A stretch of 30,000 bases of DNA, taken from positions 10,087,230 to 10,117,229 of the forward strand of contig NC_091561.1 in assembly GCF_042767895.1 (NCBI RefSeq), written 5' to 3'. The DNA comes from Penaeus vannamei (Eukaryota; Arthropoda; Malacostraca; Decapoda; Penaeidae). Within the stretch, counting starts at the first letter, position 1, and each line of letters opens with the position of its first letter. Both the position numbers and the translations under genes were made by a program. Under the pieces are notes generated by a model. The model did not search any database. It was not told the origin of the DNA and was given only the letters and a program-made list of their open reading frames with translations. Positions 21,111-30,000 of the stretch are shown one piece after another.

Positions 21111-21392
21111 GGTCGCGTCTGTGTGACTCTCTTAAGTGCCCTTCCCCCTTGACCCCCTCTCTCTCCCCCTCTCCCCCACCCCCACCCCGTCCCCTACCGC
21201 CACGCCTCCCGATGCCTCAATCCTTTCCACTCACCTTTTCTCCCTTCCCCTCTCCCCTTCCTCGCTTCAAAGCCTTCTCCCTCTTCCCTTCTTCCTCCTT
21301 CCCGTCCGTTCCACCATCAAACGCTATCTCTTCCTCCGTTCCTCCCTCCTCTTTCTTCCTTTTCCTCTTCCTCTTTTTCCCATCCTCTGTCC
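21111..21392. repeat. Pyrimidine-rich sequence
   Basis: CCCTCTCC and CTTCCTC low complexity after an abrupt switch from purines. No gene. Confidence 0.85.
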
Positions 21393-21462
21393 CCTCCTCC
21401 TCCTCCTCCTCCTCCTCCTCCTCCTCCTCCTCCTCCTCCTCCTCCTCCTCCTCCTCCTCCTC
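21393..21462. repeat. (CCT)n microsatellite
   Basis: About 23 uninterrupted TCC/CCT trinucleotides. Reads as poly-Ser, poly-Leu or poly-Pro forward and poly-Glu in one reverse frame. Confidence 0.98.
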
Positions 21463-21599
21463 CCCCCCTTTCCACACCCTCAGAAAGCGAAAGAGAAAAA
21501 GAGACGTAATATCGATTAGGAAACGAAGCATAGCCACGGCACGCAGCGGAACTATTCAGCGTTGCCTCTCGTGGTTACACATGCACAAGGGCACGCACT
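21463..21599. other. Unique spacer
   Basis: Mixed sequence between the CCT tract and the long hairpin. No gene. Confidence 0.6.
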
Positions 21600-21701
21600 C
21601 GCTCATACCCACTCAAACACACCGATAACTCCTACCGCATCCACATAAAGGGGTATGTGGATATGGTAGTGGTTACTGCTGTGTCCGAGTGGGTATGAGC
21701 G
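21600..21701. other. 102-bp imperfect inverted repeat (pre-miRNA-like or foldback element)
   Basis: Arms 21600-21647 and 21654-21701 are 48 nt each with a 6-nt loop (AAGGGG). The terminal 15 bases CGCTCATACCCACTC are perfectly complementary, as are the 7 bases next to the loop (CCACATA/TATGTGG). I count 39 Watson-Crick pairs of 48. As RNA, three more G-U pairs form on the + strand or four on the - strand. The sequence is not low-complexity, so the pairing is not a composition effect. No target-site duplication is obvious. It could be a microRNA precursor, a small foldback transposon or a chance inverted duplication. Confidence 0.85.
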
Positions 21702-21734
21702 TGAACTTACGTTTTTTTTCAGCCAGCTCAAATG

Positions 21735-22045
<311 letters not shown>

Positions 22046-22140
22046 AAACAACAAAATAAAACGGGCAGCGTGCCATCACAACCCGTCAGAACAGCCCGCA
22101 GTAATACGGGTCAACAGCGGAAAGGTAACTGTGATATGAA
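22046..22140. other. Unique spacer
   Basis: Mixed sequence with a 6-bp inverted pair ACCCGT/ACGGGT. No gene. Confidence 0.6.
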
Positions 22141-22555
22141 GAGACGTGATCAAAAAGGGGAAGGGAAAAGGGGAGGAGAAATGGAAGAGGGGGAGGGGAA
22201 ATAGAAGTGGGGGAGAGGAGGGAAAGGGAAAGGGGAGAGGGAGAGGGAATATAGAAGTGGGGGAGGGAGAGGTGTAAGAGAAGAGGAGAGAGGGGAACAT
22301 GAAGATAAGAGAGAGGGGGAAGATAGGGGAGGAGGAGAAACAGGAGGGAAAGGGAAAATAGAAGAAGGGAGAGGGGAAAGGGAAAGGGGAAGGAGACGGT
22401 AATCTAAAGAGGGGCGGGAAAAGAGGGAGACAGAGAGAGGGGGAAGGAAGGGTTGGGGTCGAAGCCGAACAGGAGGAAATAACTGTGGATATGATGGTAA
22501 AATGACTAGAGGGGGAGGAGGGGGGAGAAGGAGATGGAAGAATATGAGAACTATG
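22141..22555. repeat. Degenerate GGGAAAGGGGA / ATAGAAGTGGGGGA repeat
   Basis: Purine-rich. The motif ATAGAAGTGGGGGAG occurs near 22200 and 22250, and ATGGAAGAGGGGGAGG near 22180. Confidence 0.85.
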
Positions 22556-22800
22556 CGGTGGAGGAAGAAGTGGAAGAAGTGGAAGAAGCGGAGGAGGAGG
22601 AGGAGGAAGAGGAGGGGGAAGAGGAGTATGAGGAGGATGTGGTGCAGGAGACAGTAAAAAATCCTAAATAAGAGGTGTGAAATAGATGGACAGACTGGTG
22701 GAAAGGTGAGAGAGAGACGATGAAGGTAAGGTACGAGAACGAGGAAGAGTGATGAAGGAAGAGGAGGATAGGAAGGGAAGTAATGGGAAGAGGAGGAGGA
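22556..22800. repeat. GGAAGAAGT and GGA-rich purines
   Basis: GGAAGAAGT units at about 22562-22590, then (GGA)n-like sequence and mixed purines. No gene. Confidence 0.85.
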
Positions 22801-23014
22801 GGGGGAGAAGGAAGAGGAGGAGGAGGGGGAGAAGGAAGAGAAGGGAGAGAGGGAGAGAAGGAAGAGGAGGAGGAGGGGGAGAAGGAAGAGGAGGAGGGGG
22901 AGAAGGAAGAGGAGGAGGAGGGGGAGAAGGAAGAGGAGGAGGAGGGGGAGAAGGAAGAGGAGGAGGAGGGGGAGAAGGAAGAGGAGGAGGAGGGGGAGAA
23001 GGAAGAGGAGGAGG
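22801..23014. repeat. 24-bp minisatellite, about eight copies
   Basis: The GGGGG of GGGGGAGAAGGAAGAGGAGG starts at 22801, 22825, 22875, 22896, 22920, 22944, 22968 and 22992. The last four intervals are exactly 24 bp. One forward frame repeats EGEKEEEE because 24 is a multiple of three. There is no evidence of a real acidic protein. Confidence 0.94.
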
Positions 23015-23284
23015 ACTGTCTATGATGGCAAGTACTTCGCTGTTGAACTAAGGTCACCGGGGGAGGCGAGGAGGTGATAGGGGCGGGGTTAGGAGACTAC
23101 AGTCAGAGTACTTGCAGTGTGTGCGTGCGCGCGTACGAGCCCAACGATGCACAACCCGCCCTGCAGCCGGGCAAGGAGAGAATAGAGGGGATCTACGAGA
23201 AGCGGCGAAGCTGAGGGAAACAATGTGTCAAAAGTATGAAAAAAAAAGATAGTGAGAGAAAGAGAGAAAAAAAATATCAGTGTT
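23015..23284. other. Unique island with a GC box and a short open frame
   Basis: Non-repetitive. A GGGGCGGGG GC box lies at about 23080-23088. A stop-to-stop forward frame of 55 codons (23047-23211, TGA at 23212) ends with readable residues such as GKERIEGIYEKRRS. It has no start codon context and only a weak acceptor-like AG at 23051-23052, so I do not call it coding. Confidence 0.4.
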
Positions 23285-23465
23285 CAAAATGAGTTTTACT
23301 CCTCCGCATGAGGCGGGCGGACAAGAGCGGGGCAAGCCGCCTGGGCCGGGCGGGCGGAACTCTCGCCCTTCCGCTCCCGCGCCATAAGGACCGAAACACC
23401 ACCTCCCACCCGCCCGAAACTTACGCCCCGAGCAGCGCACGATCCAGACGCTGATAAATTCTATG
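23285..23465. promoter_or_regulatory. CpG-rich patch (tentative)
   Basis: About 20 CpG dinucleotides fall within roughly 155 bp (23300-23455), far denser than in the surrounding repeats, in unique GC-rich sequence containing GGGCGG-like elements. No TATA box or transcription start was identified. In an invertebrate genome CpG density alone is weak evidence of a promoter. Confidence 0.3.
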
Positions 23466-23810
23466 TTGAAGTTATTTTGATCCAGACGGGAGAGGTCACG
23501 GTTCGTGTACCAGGGCGCATGACACATTCCCGCCACCATACATGCAATGACATGTTCTCCCTCCGTGTCAACATGCATGTAATGACACGCCATTACGCTG
23601 GCGACGTTCAGTGCCATCACAGCCTAAGTCGCCATCAGCCCCGAATCGCCATACAGCAACCAAATCGCTCTCGATCCTTTTACCAACCCAAATGAATAAT
23701 AAAGAAAAGAGCCAATACGACTGACTAAGTAAATACAATAACAAAGAAAAAAGCCAAATAAATCAAAATCAATTTCAATAAATAAAAAAGTACCACCTTC
23801 AACCCCCCCC
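23466..23810. other. Unique sequence
   Basis: Includes an imperfect direct repeat of CATGCAATGACATG and CATGTAATGACACG (about 23540-23590). AT-rich towards the right end, then a C run of about 17 at 23801-23817. No gene. Confidence 0.65.
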
Positions 23811-23879
23811 CCCCCCCGGCAGCTACGGAGCACGCGTCGGGGATCCGTGATGGTTACGAAATCACTTGCGGAGATGATG

Positions 23880-24140
23880 ATGGGTGACGTGTGGAGGAGG
23901 GAGGGGCTGAAGGGGGAGGTGGGAGGGGAGGGAGAGGGTGGGGGTGAGGGGGTGGAAGGGGGTGGGAGTGGGAAGGGGTGGAAGAAGGAGGGAGAGAGGG
24001 GTGAGGGGGTGGAAGGGGCAGAGGGAGGAGAGAGGGTTATGTGAAGGGTGGGACAGAGAGGGAGAGAGAGAGGGAAAGAGAAAAAAAGAGAAAGAAAGAG
24101 AGAGAAAGAAAAAGAAAGAGAGCGAGAGAGAGCGAGAGAG
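23880..24140. repeat. GGGGTGAGGGGGTGGAAG and GAAAGA purine repeats
   Basis: Degenerate G-rich units of about 20-25 bp (23905-24030), then GAGA/GAAAG sequence to about 24140. Confidence 0.88.
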
Positions 24141-24327
24141 GGAAAATGATGCCTCATGCTCACTCACGCAACTGCAGAGTTACGACAGCGCGATGAGGAA
24201 TGTAAAGGTACTCCTTAAAGTCTTCCTATCAGCCTACGCGCTTTTGTTTACCCTCTTCCTGCCGTACGACCCTTTGAGAAGAGTCGAGAAGGGGGAAGTA
24301 AACAGGACAGGGAATGGGAACATATGA
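24141..24327 (+). other. Unique spacer with a 44-codon hydrophobic open frame
   Basis: A frame from ATG at 24193 to TGA at 24325-24327 encodes a short peptide with a basic N-terminus and a hydrophobic core (LLKVFLSAYALLFTLFL), resembling a signal peptide or membrane anchor. The frame also runs upstream into GA-repeat translation. No Kozak-grade context and no domain, so the coding claim is weak. Confidence 0.15.
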
Positions 24328-24735
24328 GGAAGGAGGGAGGGAGGAGGGAGGGAGGAGGGAAGGGGTGGAAGAAGGAGGGAGGAGGGGAGGGAGGAGGAGG
24401 AAGAAGAAAGGAGGGAGGAGGGAGGAGAGGGGGGGGGATGGAGGAGAAGGAGATGATGAGGGAGGGAGAGGAAGATTGGGAGAGAGAAGGCTGAGGAAGG
24501 AGGAGGAAGGAGGGTATGATGAGAGGAGGAGGAGGATGAGAGAGGGAGGTGGAGGGATGAGATGACGATGGGGTAGAGGACGAAGAGGGAGAGGGAAAGG
24601 GGGAAAGATGGGAGGGATGAAGGGAAGAGGAAGAGAAGGATAGAAAGGAAAAGGAGGAGGGGTGGAGACGAAGTGAAAAAGAGTTCAGAGGAAGAGGATG
24701 AATAAGGAAGAGAGATTTAGAAGAAAAAAAAAAGA
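24328..24735. repeat. GGAGGGA / GGAGGA purine low complexity
   Basis: GGAGGGAGGAGGGA units at 24330-24430, then degenerate AGGAGG/GATGAGG and AAAGGAGG. Ends in A-rich purines to about 24760. Confidence 0.9.
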
Positions 24736-24819
24736 AAAAAAGTAAAGAAAAAAAAAGACGAACTAACTTTCTCTCCTTCCTTACTTCCCTCCGCATGCAC
24801 TTTGAGGCATTCTCTCTCT

Positions 24820-24915
24820 TCCCCCCTCCCTCTCTCTCTCCCTCTCCCTCTCTCTCTCCCTCTCCCTCTCCCTCTCCCTCTCTCTCTCCCTCTCCCTCTC
24901 TCTCCCTCTCTCTCG
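24820..24915. repeat. (CTCCCT)n / (CT)n array
   Basis: Hexamer CTCCCT units alternate with CTCTCT, similar to 12480-12656. Confidence 0.95.
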
Positions 24916-25145
24916 TCCACACGACCTTCAGTTCTCGCTGCAACATGATCAATCCTCTCGACCCCCACCCCGCCCCACCCCCACCCCCCCAACGTCTTAT
25001 GCCTTGACCCTTCCAGCCTTTACGTGCCACGGGGGGTTGGAAGCAGTGGGGCGTGGGGGTGGGGTGGGGTGGGGTGGGGGGTGGAGAAGGAGTTGGAAGA
25101 TAAGAGGGAAAGGGAGTTCAGGAGTAGAAAACGTAATCTAGCAAG
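24916..25145. other. Unique spacer with G-quadruplex-prone (GGGGT)n
   Basis: C-rich CCCCACCCC (about 24961-24990) on one side and (GGGGT)n at about 25056-25085 on the other. A short unique stretch lies between. Confidence 0.8.
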
Positions 25146-25480
25146 GATCGCAAAAAACAAAACAAAAAAAAAATCATCTACATCCCCTTAAAAAAAGGAA
25201 AAAAAAGAAAGACAAGACAAATCACACTAATACTCATAATCAAACACCACAACAAAAACAACGCCACAATAACCAAACAAACAAACACCAATAAAACCAA
25301 TAACCAAACAAACAAACGAACAAACACCAACCAAAAAACAGTAAGAAATGAAAGAGAGAGAGAAAAAAAATTAACACCACCACCGAGATTCAAAAGAAAA
25401 AGAATATTTTCCCACCCACTACCCCCTTCCCCCCCCCTCTCTCCCCCTTTCAGATTACCCCCCCCCCCCCATCAGGACGA
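25146..25480. repeat. A-rich DNA with a 31-bp duplicated CCAAACAAACAAAC unit
   Basis: AAAACAAAC-rich sequence. ATAACCAAACAAACAAAC occurs at about 25269 and 25300. C runs follow at 25428-25438 and 25457-25470. No gene. Confidence 0.82.
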
Positions 25481-25562
25481 CGAGATCTTTTAATTGTACC
25501 GATGAGAACTCAATGCGTTTCCGGGTCGATTACGGAATTTACAATTATTAAGAGCGGCTGGA
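25481..25562. other. Unique spacer with a short inverted repeat
   Basis: TAATTGTA (25491-25498) and TACAATTA (25540-25547) are 8-bp perfect arms. Pairing extends imperfectly to about 13 bp. Confidence 0.6.
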
Positions 25563-25915
25563 TTGCAAGGGAGGGATGGAGGGAGGGAGGGAGGAGGCAA
25601 GGGAGGGAAGGAGGGAGGAGGCAAGGGAGGGAAGGAGGAAGGGAGGGGGAAGAAGAAAGGAGGAGGGATGAAGGAGGAGGAAGGGGGAGGGAGGAGAAAG
25701 GGAGGGAAGGAGGAGTCAAGGGAGGAAGGGAAGGAGAGGGGGGAAAGGGGAAGATGGATAAATGGAAGGAAGGAGGGCCAAAGAGGAAGCACAGGAGGAT
25801 GGAAGGAAAAGGAAGAAAGGGAAAGAGGGCCAAGGAAAAGGCAAAGAAGGAGGGAAGGGAAGGGAAAAGAAAGAAAGAGTTGGTGCAAGGAGCAAAGAAC
25901 ACGGATGACGGAAGG
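25563..25915. repeat. GGGAGGAGGCAA purine low-complexity block
   Basis: GGGAGGAGGCAAGGGAGGAA units (about 25580-25640) and degenerate purines. Gly/Arg/Glu/Lys frames are compositional. Confidence 0.9.
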
Positions 25916-26370
25916 AAAGCAGAGGTAATAAAAGAAAATCGACGGAGAACAGATATGGTTGTAAAATCGACAATAAAAAAAGGGATGCTGGGCGAGGCAA
26001 GACAAAATATGAATGCCAAAAATGAAGGTATAAAATAATAAACACAGGGGGAAAAAAAGAGTAACCAGACGCTACAAAAAGAAAGGAAAACGAACATTAA
26101 CAGACCAAGAACACTCCTCACAACTTCGAGAAAACCTCATAACAGACCCCGCCCCCCTCCCCCTAAAAAAAAAAAAAATCATAAAAGCAAAGAGAAAGGG
26201 AAAAAAAAGAAAGACAAACATCAAAAAGGAAAAAAACAACATATAAACCAAAAAAAAAAGGGGGGGGGGGGGTGAGACGACCAAAAAACCCGCACCGCGT
26301 TCGCACGAGAGGGAAAAGAGATTCAAGCGTGGAACATTAACTGCATCGCTAACACCCACAAAGTATGGTT
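25916..26370. other. A-rich mixed sequence with poly-G/poly-A runs
   Basis: A-rich unique DNA, poly-A (about 26165-26178), then an A9-G13 junction at 26251-26272. Unique CG-containing stretch at 26278-26370. No gene. Confidence 0.75.
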
Positions 26371-26570
26371 TATGACGGTGGGGCGAGAGGGCGAGGGGGG
26401 GGGAGGGAGGCAGGGAGGACAGGGGATAAGGGGCGGGGAGGGGGAATACGGGTCGCGGGTGAGGGGAGGGGAGGGAGGGGGGGCTTGGGTAGAGGGAGGG
26501 AAGGGGTTGGGGTCTTTACTGGGTGAAGGTTACCGTAGACGGAGGTGGGGGGGGGGGGGATATTATAGGG
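26371..26570. repeat. G-rich low complexity
   Basis: GGGGGGGGAGGG and GGGGAGGGGAGGG stretches and a G13 run at about 26549-26561. Potential G-quadruplex. Confidence 0.82.
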
Positions 26571-27010
26571 GGAATAATGATTTTAGCAATAACGATGGCG
26601 ACGATCACGATAATATTAAATATGATAAACGCAATAACGGTAAAGATACTAACCCTGCGTTCAATCACACTGCAAAACCATAATCATACTCCCATTACGA
26701 GAAAAGAAAAGACACAAGGCGAAGAAAAAAAGGCAAAATAATAATAACAATGAAAAAAAAATGACAAAGAAGAAGAAGAAGAAGAAGGAGAAAGAACATC
26801 CAAGCAAGCACCCCACTGTTTTCCCTTACGAAGCAAAGACAGAAAAAGAAGCCTTACCCAATCACTTTTCCTTCGGTTTCGTCTCCAAGCACACTCATCA
26901 AGCACGTACCTGTGGAAGCAAAAGAAAATGGTTATAAATACCGTGTCATGCGTAAGGATATAGTAGAGAACATTACTTGCGTGTGTATTGTGAATTTATC
27001 AATAGAATGG
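26571..27010. other. AT-rich unique sequence with an AAG run
   Basis: ATAA/AATA-rich, with (AAG)n at about 26768-26787. Open frames are short. No gene. Confidence 0.7.
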
Positions 27011-27019
27011 ATGCCGTAC

Positions 27020-27235
27020 AGTGTGGTGGTGATGATGAGGATGGTGGTGATGGTGGTGGTGATGATGATGATAATGATGATGATGATGATGATAATGATG
27101 ATGATAATGATGATGATGATGACGACTGATGATGATGACGATTGATGATGATGATGACGATTGATGATGATGATGTGATGATGATGATGATGATGATAAC
27201 GATGATGATGGATGATGAAGACGGTGACGATGATT
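27020..27235. repeat. (GAT)n / (GGT)n trinucleotide, interrupted
   Basis: GGTGATGATGAGGAT lead-in, then (GAT)n with GAC and AAT interruptions, including three spaced copies of GACGA(C/T)TGATGATGATG near 27120-27165. Met- or Asp-rich frames are repeat translations. Confidence 0.96.
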
Positions 27236-27420
27236 GTTTAGTCAAAATAATCAAACAATTGAGTCAATCCCATCTTCGACAGCAGACCTGCTTCCCCCCA
27301 TAAAAACCAGAACCCCATCTCCGGAAGTGAGGCAACGAGGCATCTTCCTCCCAGGATCCCAAGAAGGTGAAAAGTACCAACCTGCCTCCTGGGTAGACCC
27401 CCCTTCTCGTCCTCGACCAC
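27236..27420. other. Unique sequence, open in several frames
   Basis: Unique, balanced composition. A forward frame runs from about 27234 to 27503 with a Pro/Ser-rich deduced sequence (KTRTPSPEVRQRGIFLPG) and continues into the G-rich array below. It lacks an ATG. The reverse strand is also open (HLLGILGGRCLVASLPEM). Neither is recognised. Confidence 0.35.
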
Positions 27421-27500
27421 CGAGTATCGGGGGGCGATCAGGGGGCTATCAGGGGAGGGGGCTATCCGGGGGCTATCAGGGGGCTATCAGGGGGCGATCT
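27421..27500. repeat. 12-bp minisatellite GGGGGCTATCAG
   Basis: About six copies with GGGCGATCAG variants at each end. The forward frame reads as GGYQG-type glycine repeats before TAA at 27501-27503. Confidence 0.93.
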
Positions 27501-27860
27501 TAATACAGATAAAAAAACAGGGGGAGGAGGACGATCTACGTAAAGATAAAAAAAAAAGGATACAATCGCCTCGGCATTCACGCGAAATCGATCCCCAAAA
27601 CAGCGTCCTTCCAAAAACCAACGGGAGATCCAGGAGACAGGTAAGACGACCGCGAGAAAACGAAGTATGCGCCAGAGGAAGTGACCGCCCTGATCAATCG
27701 GAGCTGTCGCGGGTCTCCGTCTCGCGAGGGAGATGATGGCATTTCCCTCTCTCTCTCTCCCGAGTGCTTGCGTCTCGCCCGTTAGGCTACGTGCACTTAC
27801 TTCCGTGCTTGCCTGCACGCACGTTCACGGGGGCATTGCTGCGATCGGTCTCCTTTTGTG
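27501..27860. other. Unique sequence
   Basis: Mixed, CpG-containing DNA. No tRNA-like or coding structure could be supported. Confidence 0.65.
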
Positions 27861-27865
27861 GGTCT

Positions 27866-28158
<293 letters not shown>

Positions 28159-28345
28159 CGTTTCTGTGTCCGCGGGCACTGCCTCCTCACAAAGCAGTGT
28201 CAAAAGGTGCTGTTGGAGTCCGCGCCTCTGGTACTACACGTGCTGTGCCACTGCAGCTGAAGATGCACCCGGAGCTGCTGCAAGAACACGTGCCGCTGCG
28301 CCTCCTCGTTTCGCTCGAACAGCTGTTGCTCTTGTTGGAAAAAAA
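28159..28345 (+). CDS. Candidate exon or gene relic with an apparent frameshift, unknown protein
   Basis: I do not recognise the family. Directly after an acceptor-like CCCCTCTCTTTCAG (AG at 28157-28158) lies about 185 bp of GC-rich unique sequence. The frame starting at 28159 reads plausibly to TGA at 28258-28260 (for example LLTKQCQKVLLESAPLVLHV). The frame starting at 28251 continues plausibly for about 30 codons (for example KMHPELLQEHVPLRLLVS). A one-base length change near 28251-28260 would account for the switch of frame. Both parts are Leu-rich and look alpha-helical, with many CTG/GTG/CTC codons. No consensus donor follows. The reverse strand is also open in register (QQEQQLFERNEEAQRHVF, ending at a stop near 28206), which is a real alternative. 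It could be a decayed exon, an assembly indel or chance. Confidence 0.25.
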
Positions 28346-28650
28346 AATCCTACTTTCCGTCAATAGATCTGCTAGTAGCGACTCTTTCCGTGTTGCTTAT
28401 TCCTTCCTTCCTTCCTTCCTGTTTTGGACTCGGCCTCTCTCTCTCTCCTTCTCCTGCTCTATTTTCAGCCTCCTCCCACTCCCGCCCACCACCGACCCCA
28501 TCCACCCCCACACACTCCACCCCTCCCCCCTCCACCCCTCCCTCTCTCACTTGTGGTTTAACGCTATGAAAACTCCCGCGATTTTTGAAGAGAGAGTTTC
28601 AGCTTTAATATTCCAGCCTCGACTTCCCATACCCGTTCATCTTTAATCCC
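28346..28650. other. Pyrimidine-rich mixed sequence
   Basis: Includes (TTCC)n at about 28400-28420, a CT patch and C-rich CCACCCC units. Unique at 28550-28645. No gene. Confidence 0.75.
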
Positions 28651-28679
28651 CCCCTCCCCCCACCTTCCCTTTCTCCTCC

Positions 28680-28895
28680 CTTTCCTCTTCCTCTTCCTCC
28701 CCCTCCGTCTCTTCATCCCTTTCCCCTCTCATTCCTCTTCCCCACCCCTCCGTCTCTTCTTCCCTTTCCCCTCCCCTTCCTCTTCCTCCTCCTCCGCCTC
28801 TTCTTCCCTTTCCCTTCCTCTTCCTCCCCCTCCGCCTCTTCTTCCCTTTCCCCTTCCTCTTTCTCCCCCTCCGTCTCTTCTTCCCTTTCCCTCTT
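28680..28895. repeat. 38-45 bp pyrimidine minisatellite, five copies
   Basis: CCTCCGTCTCTTCTTCCCTT or its CCGCCTC variant recurs, with the CCG at about 28705, 28749, 28794, 28832 and 28871. Confidence 0.92.
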
Positions 28896-29125
28896 ATGGT
28901 CCCCTCTTTCCCCTTTTTTATTTTCTTTCCTTTTCTTCTCAAAAAAAATCGAGCCCCTTCCATGTTTATTTTCTCCAATTCTTTCGCGTCAGTCGGTCCT
29001 TTCCTCCCCTCCCTCACTTTTGTTTATCTTCTCCTCCTCCTCCTCCTCCGCTTTTCCTTCCTCATCTTCCGAATCCTTTTCCCCTTTTCTCTTTCCTTGA
29101 CACTGCCTCTTCCCTCTCCGTCTTC
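28896..29125. other. Pyrimidine-rich sequence
   Basis: T- and C-rich, with (CTC)n at about 29032-29049. No gene. Confidence 0.75.
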
Positions 29126-29366
29126 TCTCCTACTCTTTCCTCCCCCCCCTCCTTCCTCTCCTCTCCACCCCTACCTCCCATCTCCCTCATCTCTCTTTCT
29201 TAAATACTCCTACTCCTCTCCCTTTTCCCCCCTTCCTCTCTCCACCCTCACCTCCCATCCCCCCCTCATCTCTCTTTCTTAAATACTCCTACTCCTTTTC
29301 CTTCCCCCACCCCTTCCTCTCTCCACCCTCATCTCCCACCTCCCCTCATCTCTCTTTCTTAAATAC
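29126..29366. repeat. 79-80 bp pyrimidine satellite, three copies
   Basis: Each copy ends CATCTCTCTTTCTTAAATAC. TTAAATA starts at 29200, 29279 and 29359, so periods are 79 and 80 bp. The copies include the shared motif CTCTCCACCCTCACCTCCCA. Confidence 0.93.
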
Positions 29367-29545
29367 ATGCATTTCCTCGCCTCCAAAACACGACCCACTA
29401 ACAAGAGAAAAAGTGCGACGGACAGCAGCACTAAGAACGAGTGAGAAACGAACAAAAAGGCAAAACTGACGAAAGACGAGTAGGAAAAGGTAAAACTGGA
29501 GAAAGGCGAAATGGGGGAGAGACGAAACGGGGAAAAAGTGAAACG
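29367..29545. repeat. A/G-rich sequence with degenerate GACGAAA repeats
   Basis: A short unique stretch, then loosely repeated GAAAGACGA, GAGAAAGGCGAAA and GAGACGAAACGGGG units (29440-29545) before the GA tract. Confidence 0.78.

Positions 29546-30000
<455 letters not shown>

Noticed and set aside
23228..23620. 130-codon reverse frame through the CpG-rich patch
   Set aside because: Gly/Pro/Arg-rich because the DNA is GC-rich. No recognisable domain, and the ends run into low-complexity DNA.

Overview
The window reads as eukaryotic, non-coding, intergenic or deep-intronic DNA dominated by simple sequence repeats. More than half of it is microsatellite, degenerate low-complexity or minisatellite sequence: (GA)n/(CT)n tracts often over 60-100 bp, (CA)n, (TA)n, (ATT)n, (CCT)n, (GAAA)n, (GAGGGA)n and many 12-120 bp tandem arrays. 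I recognise no complete gene, transposon ORF, tRNA, rRNA or CRISPR array. SSR density this high, dominated by GA, CA and TA dinucleotides and their compounds, fits a decapod crustacean, most plausibly a penaeid shrimp. That attribution is inference from composition only. Nothing suggests a bacterial or viral insert.

Layout. 1-3.3 kb: (CT)n then (GA)n, then a long 33-bp-period pyrimidine array (about 1575-2445), a GA block and C-rich DNA. 3.3-7.3 kb: a GAT/GAGG array, then about 3 kb of pyrimidine-rich DNA interrupted by a near-perfect hairpin (4587-4648), and a degenerate ~110-130 bp repeat family (6.1-6.8 kb). 7.3-9.2 kb: purine-rich block enclosing an ATA/AAC array with a 120-bp higher-order period. 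9.7-10.0 kb: compound (CA)n-(CATA)n-(TA)n. 10.2-14.0 kb: pyrimidine, (ATT)n, GA, then CT and CTCCCT repeats and a 190-bp tandem duplication. 14.1-18.4 kb: GA tracts, a 31-35 bp C-rich array, (GAAA)n, (CA)n, (TA)n-(GA)n. 18.5-22.0 kb: ACC/ATC repeats, giant GA tracts, (GAGAAA)n, (CCT)n and a 102-bp imperfect hairpin (21600-21701). 22.0-27.2 kb: purine minisatellites, a CpG-rich unique island (about 23.0-23.8 kb), A-rich DNA and (GAT)n. 27.2-30 kb: a 12-bp G-rich minisatellite, CT tracts, one protein-like interval (28159-28345), ~40-bp and ~80-bp pyrimidine arrays, and a last (GA)n block.

At large scale the window is a mosaic of polypurine and polypyrimidine blocks on the same strand. Several block boundaries carry hairpins. 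Most long ORFs are repeat translations (Ser-Leu from CT, Arg-Glu from GA, Thr-His from CA, Tyr-Ile from TA) and are not genes. Three short unique islands (28159-28345 +, 16809-16972 -, 9348-9489 -) look weakly exon-like, with acceptor-like sites. They are listed as low-confidence candidates. No genes can be shown to work together here.
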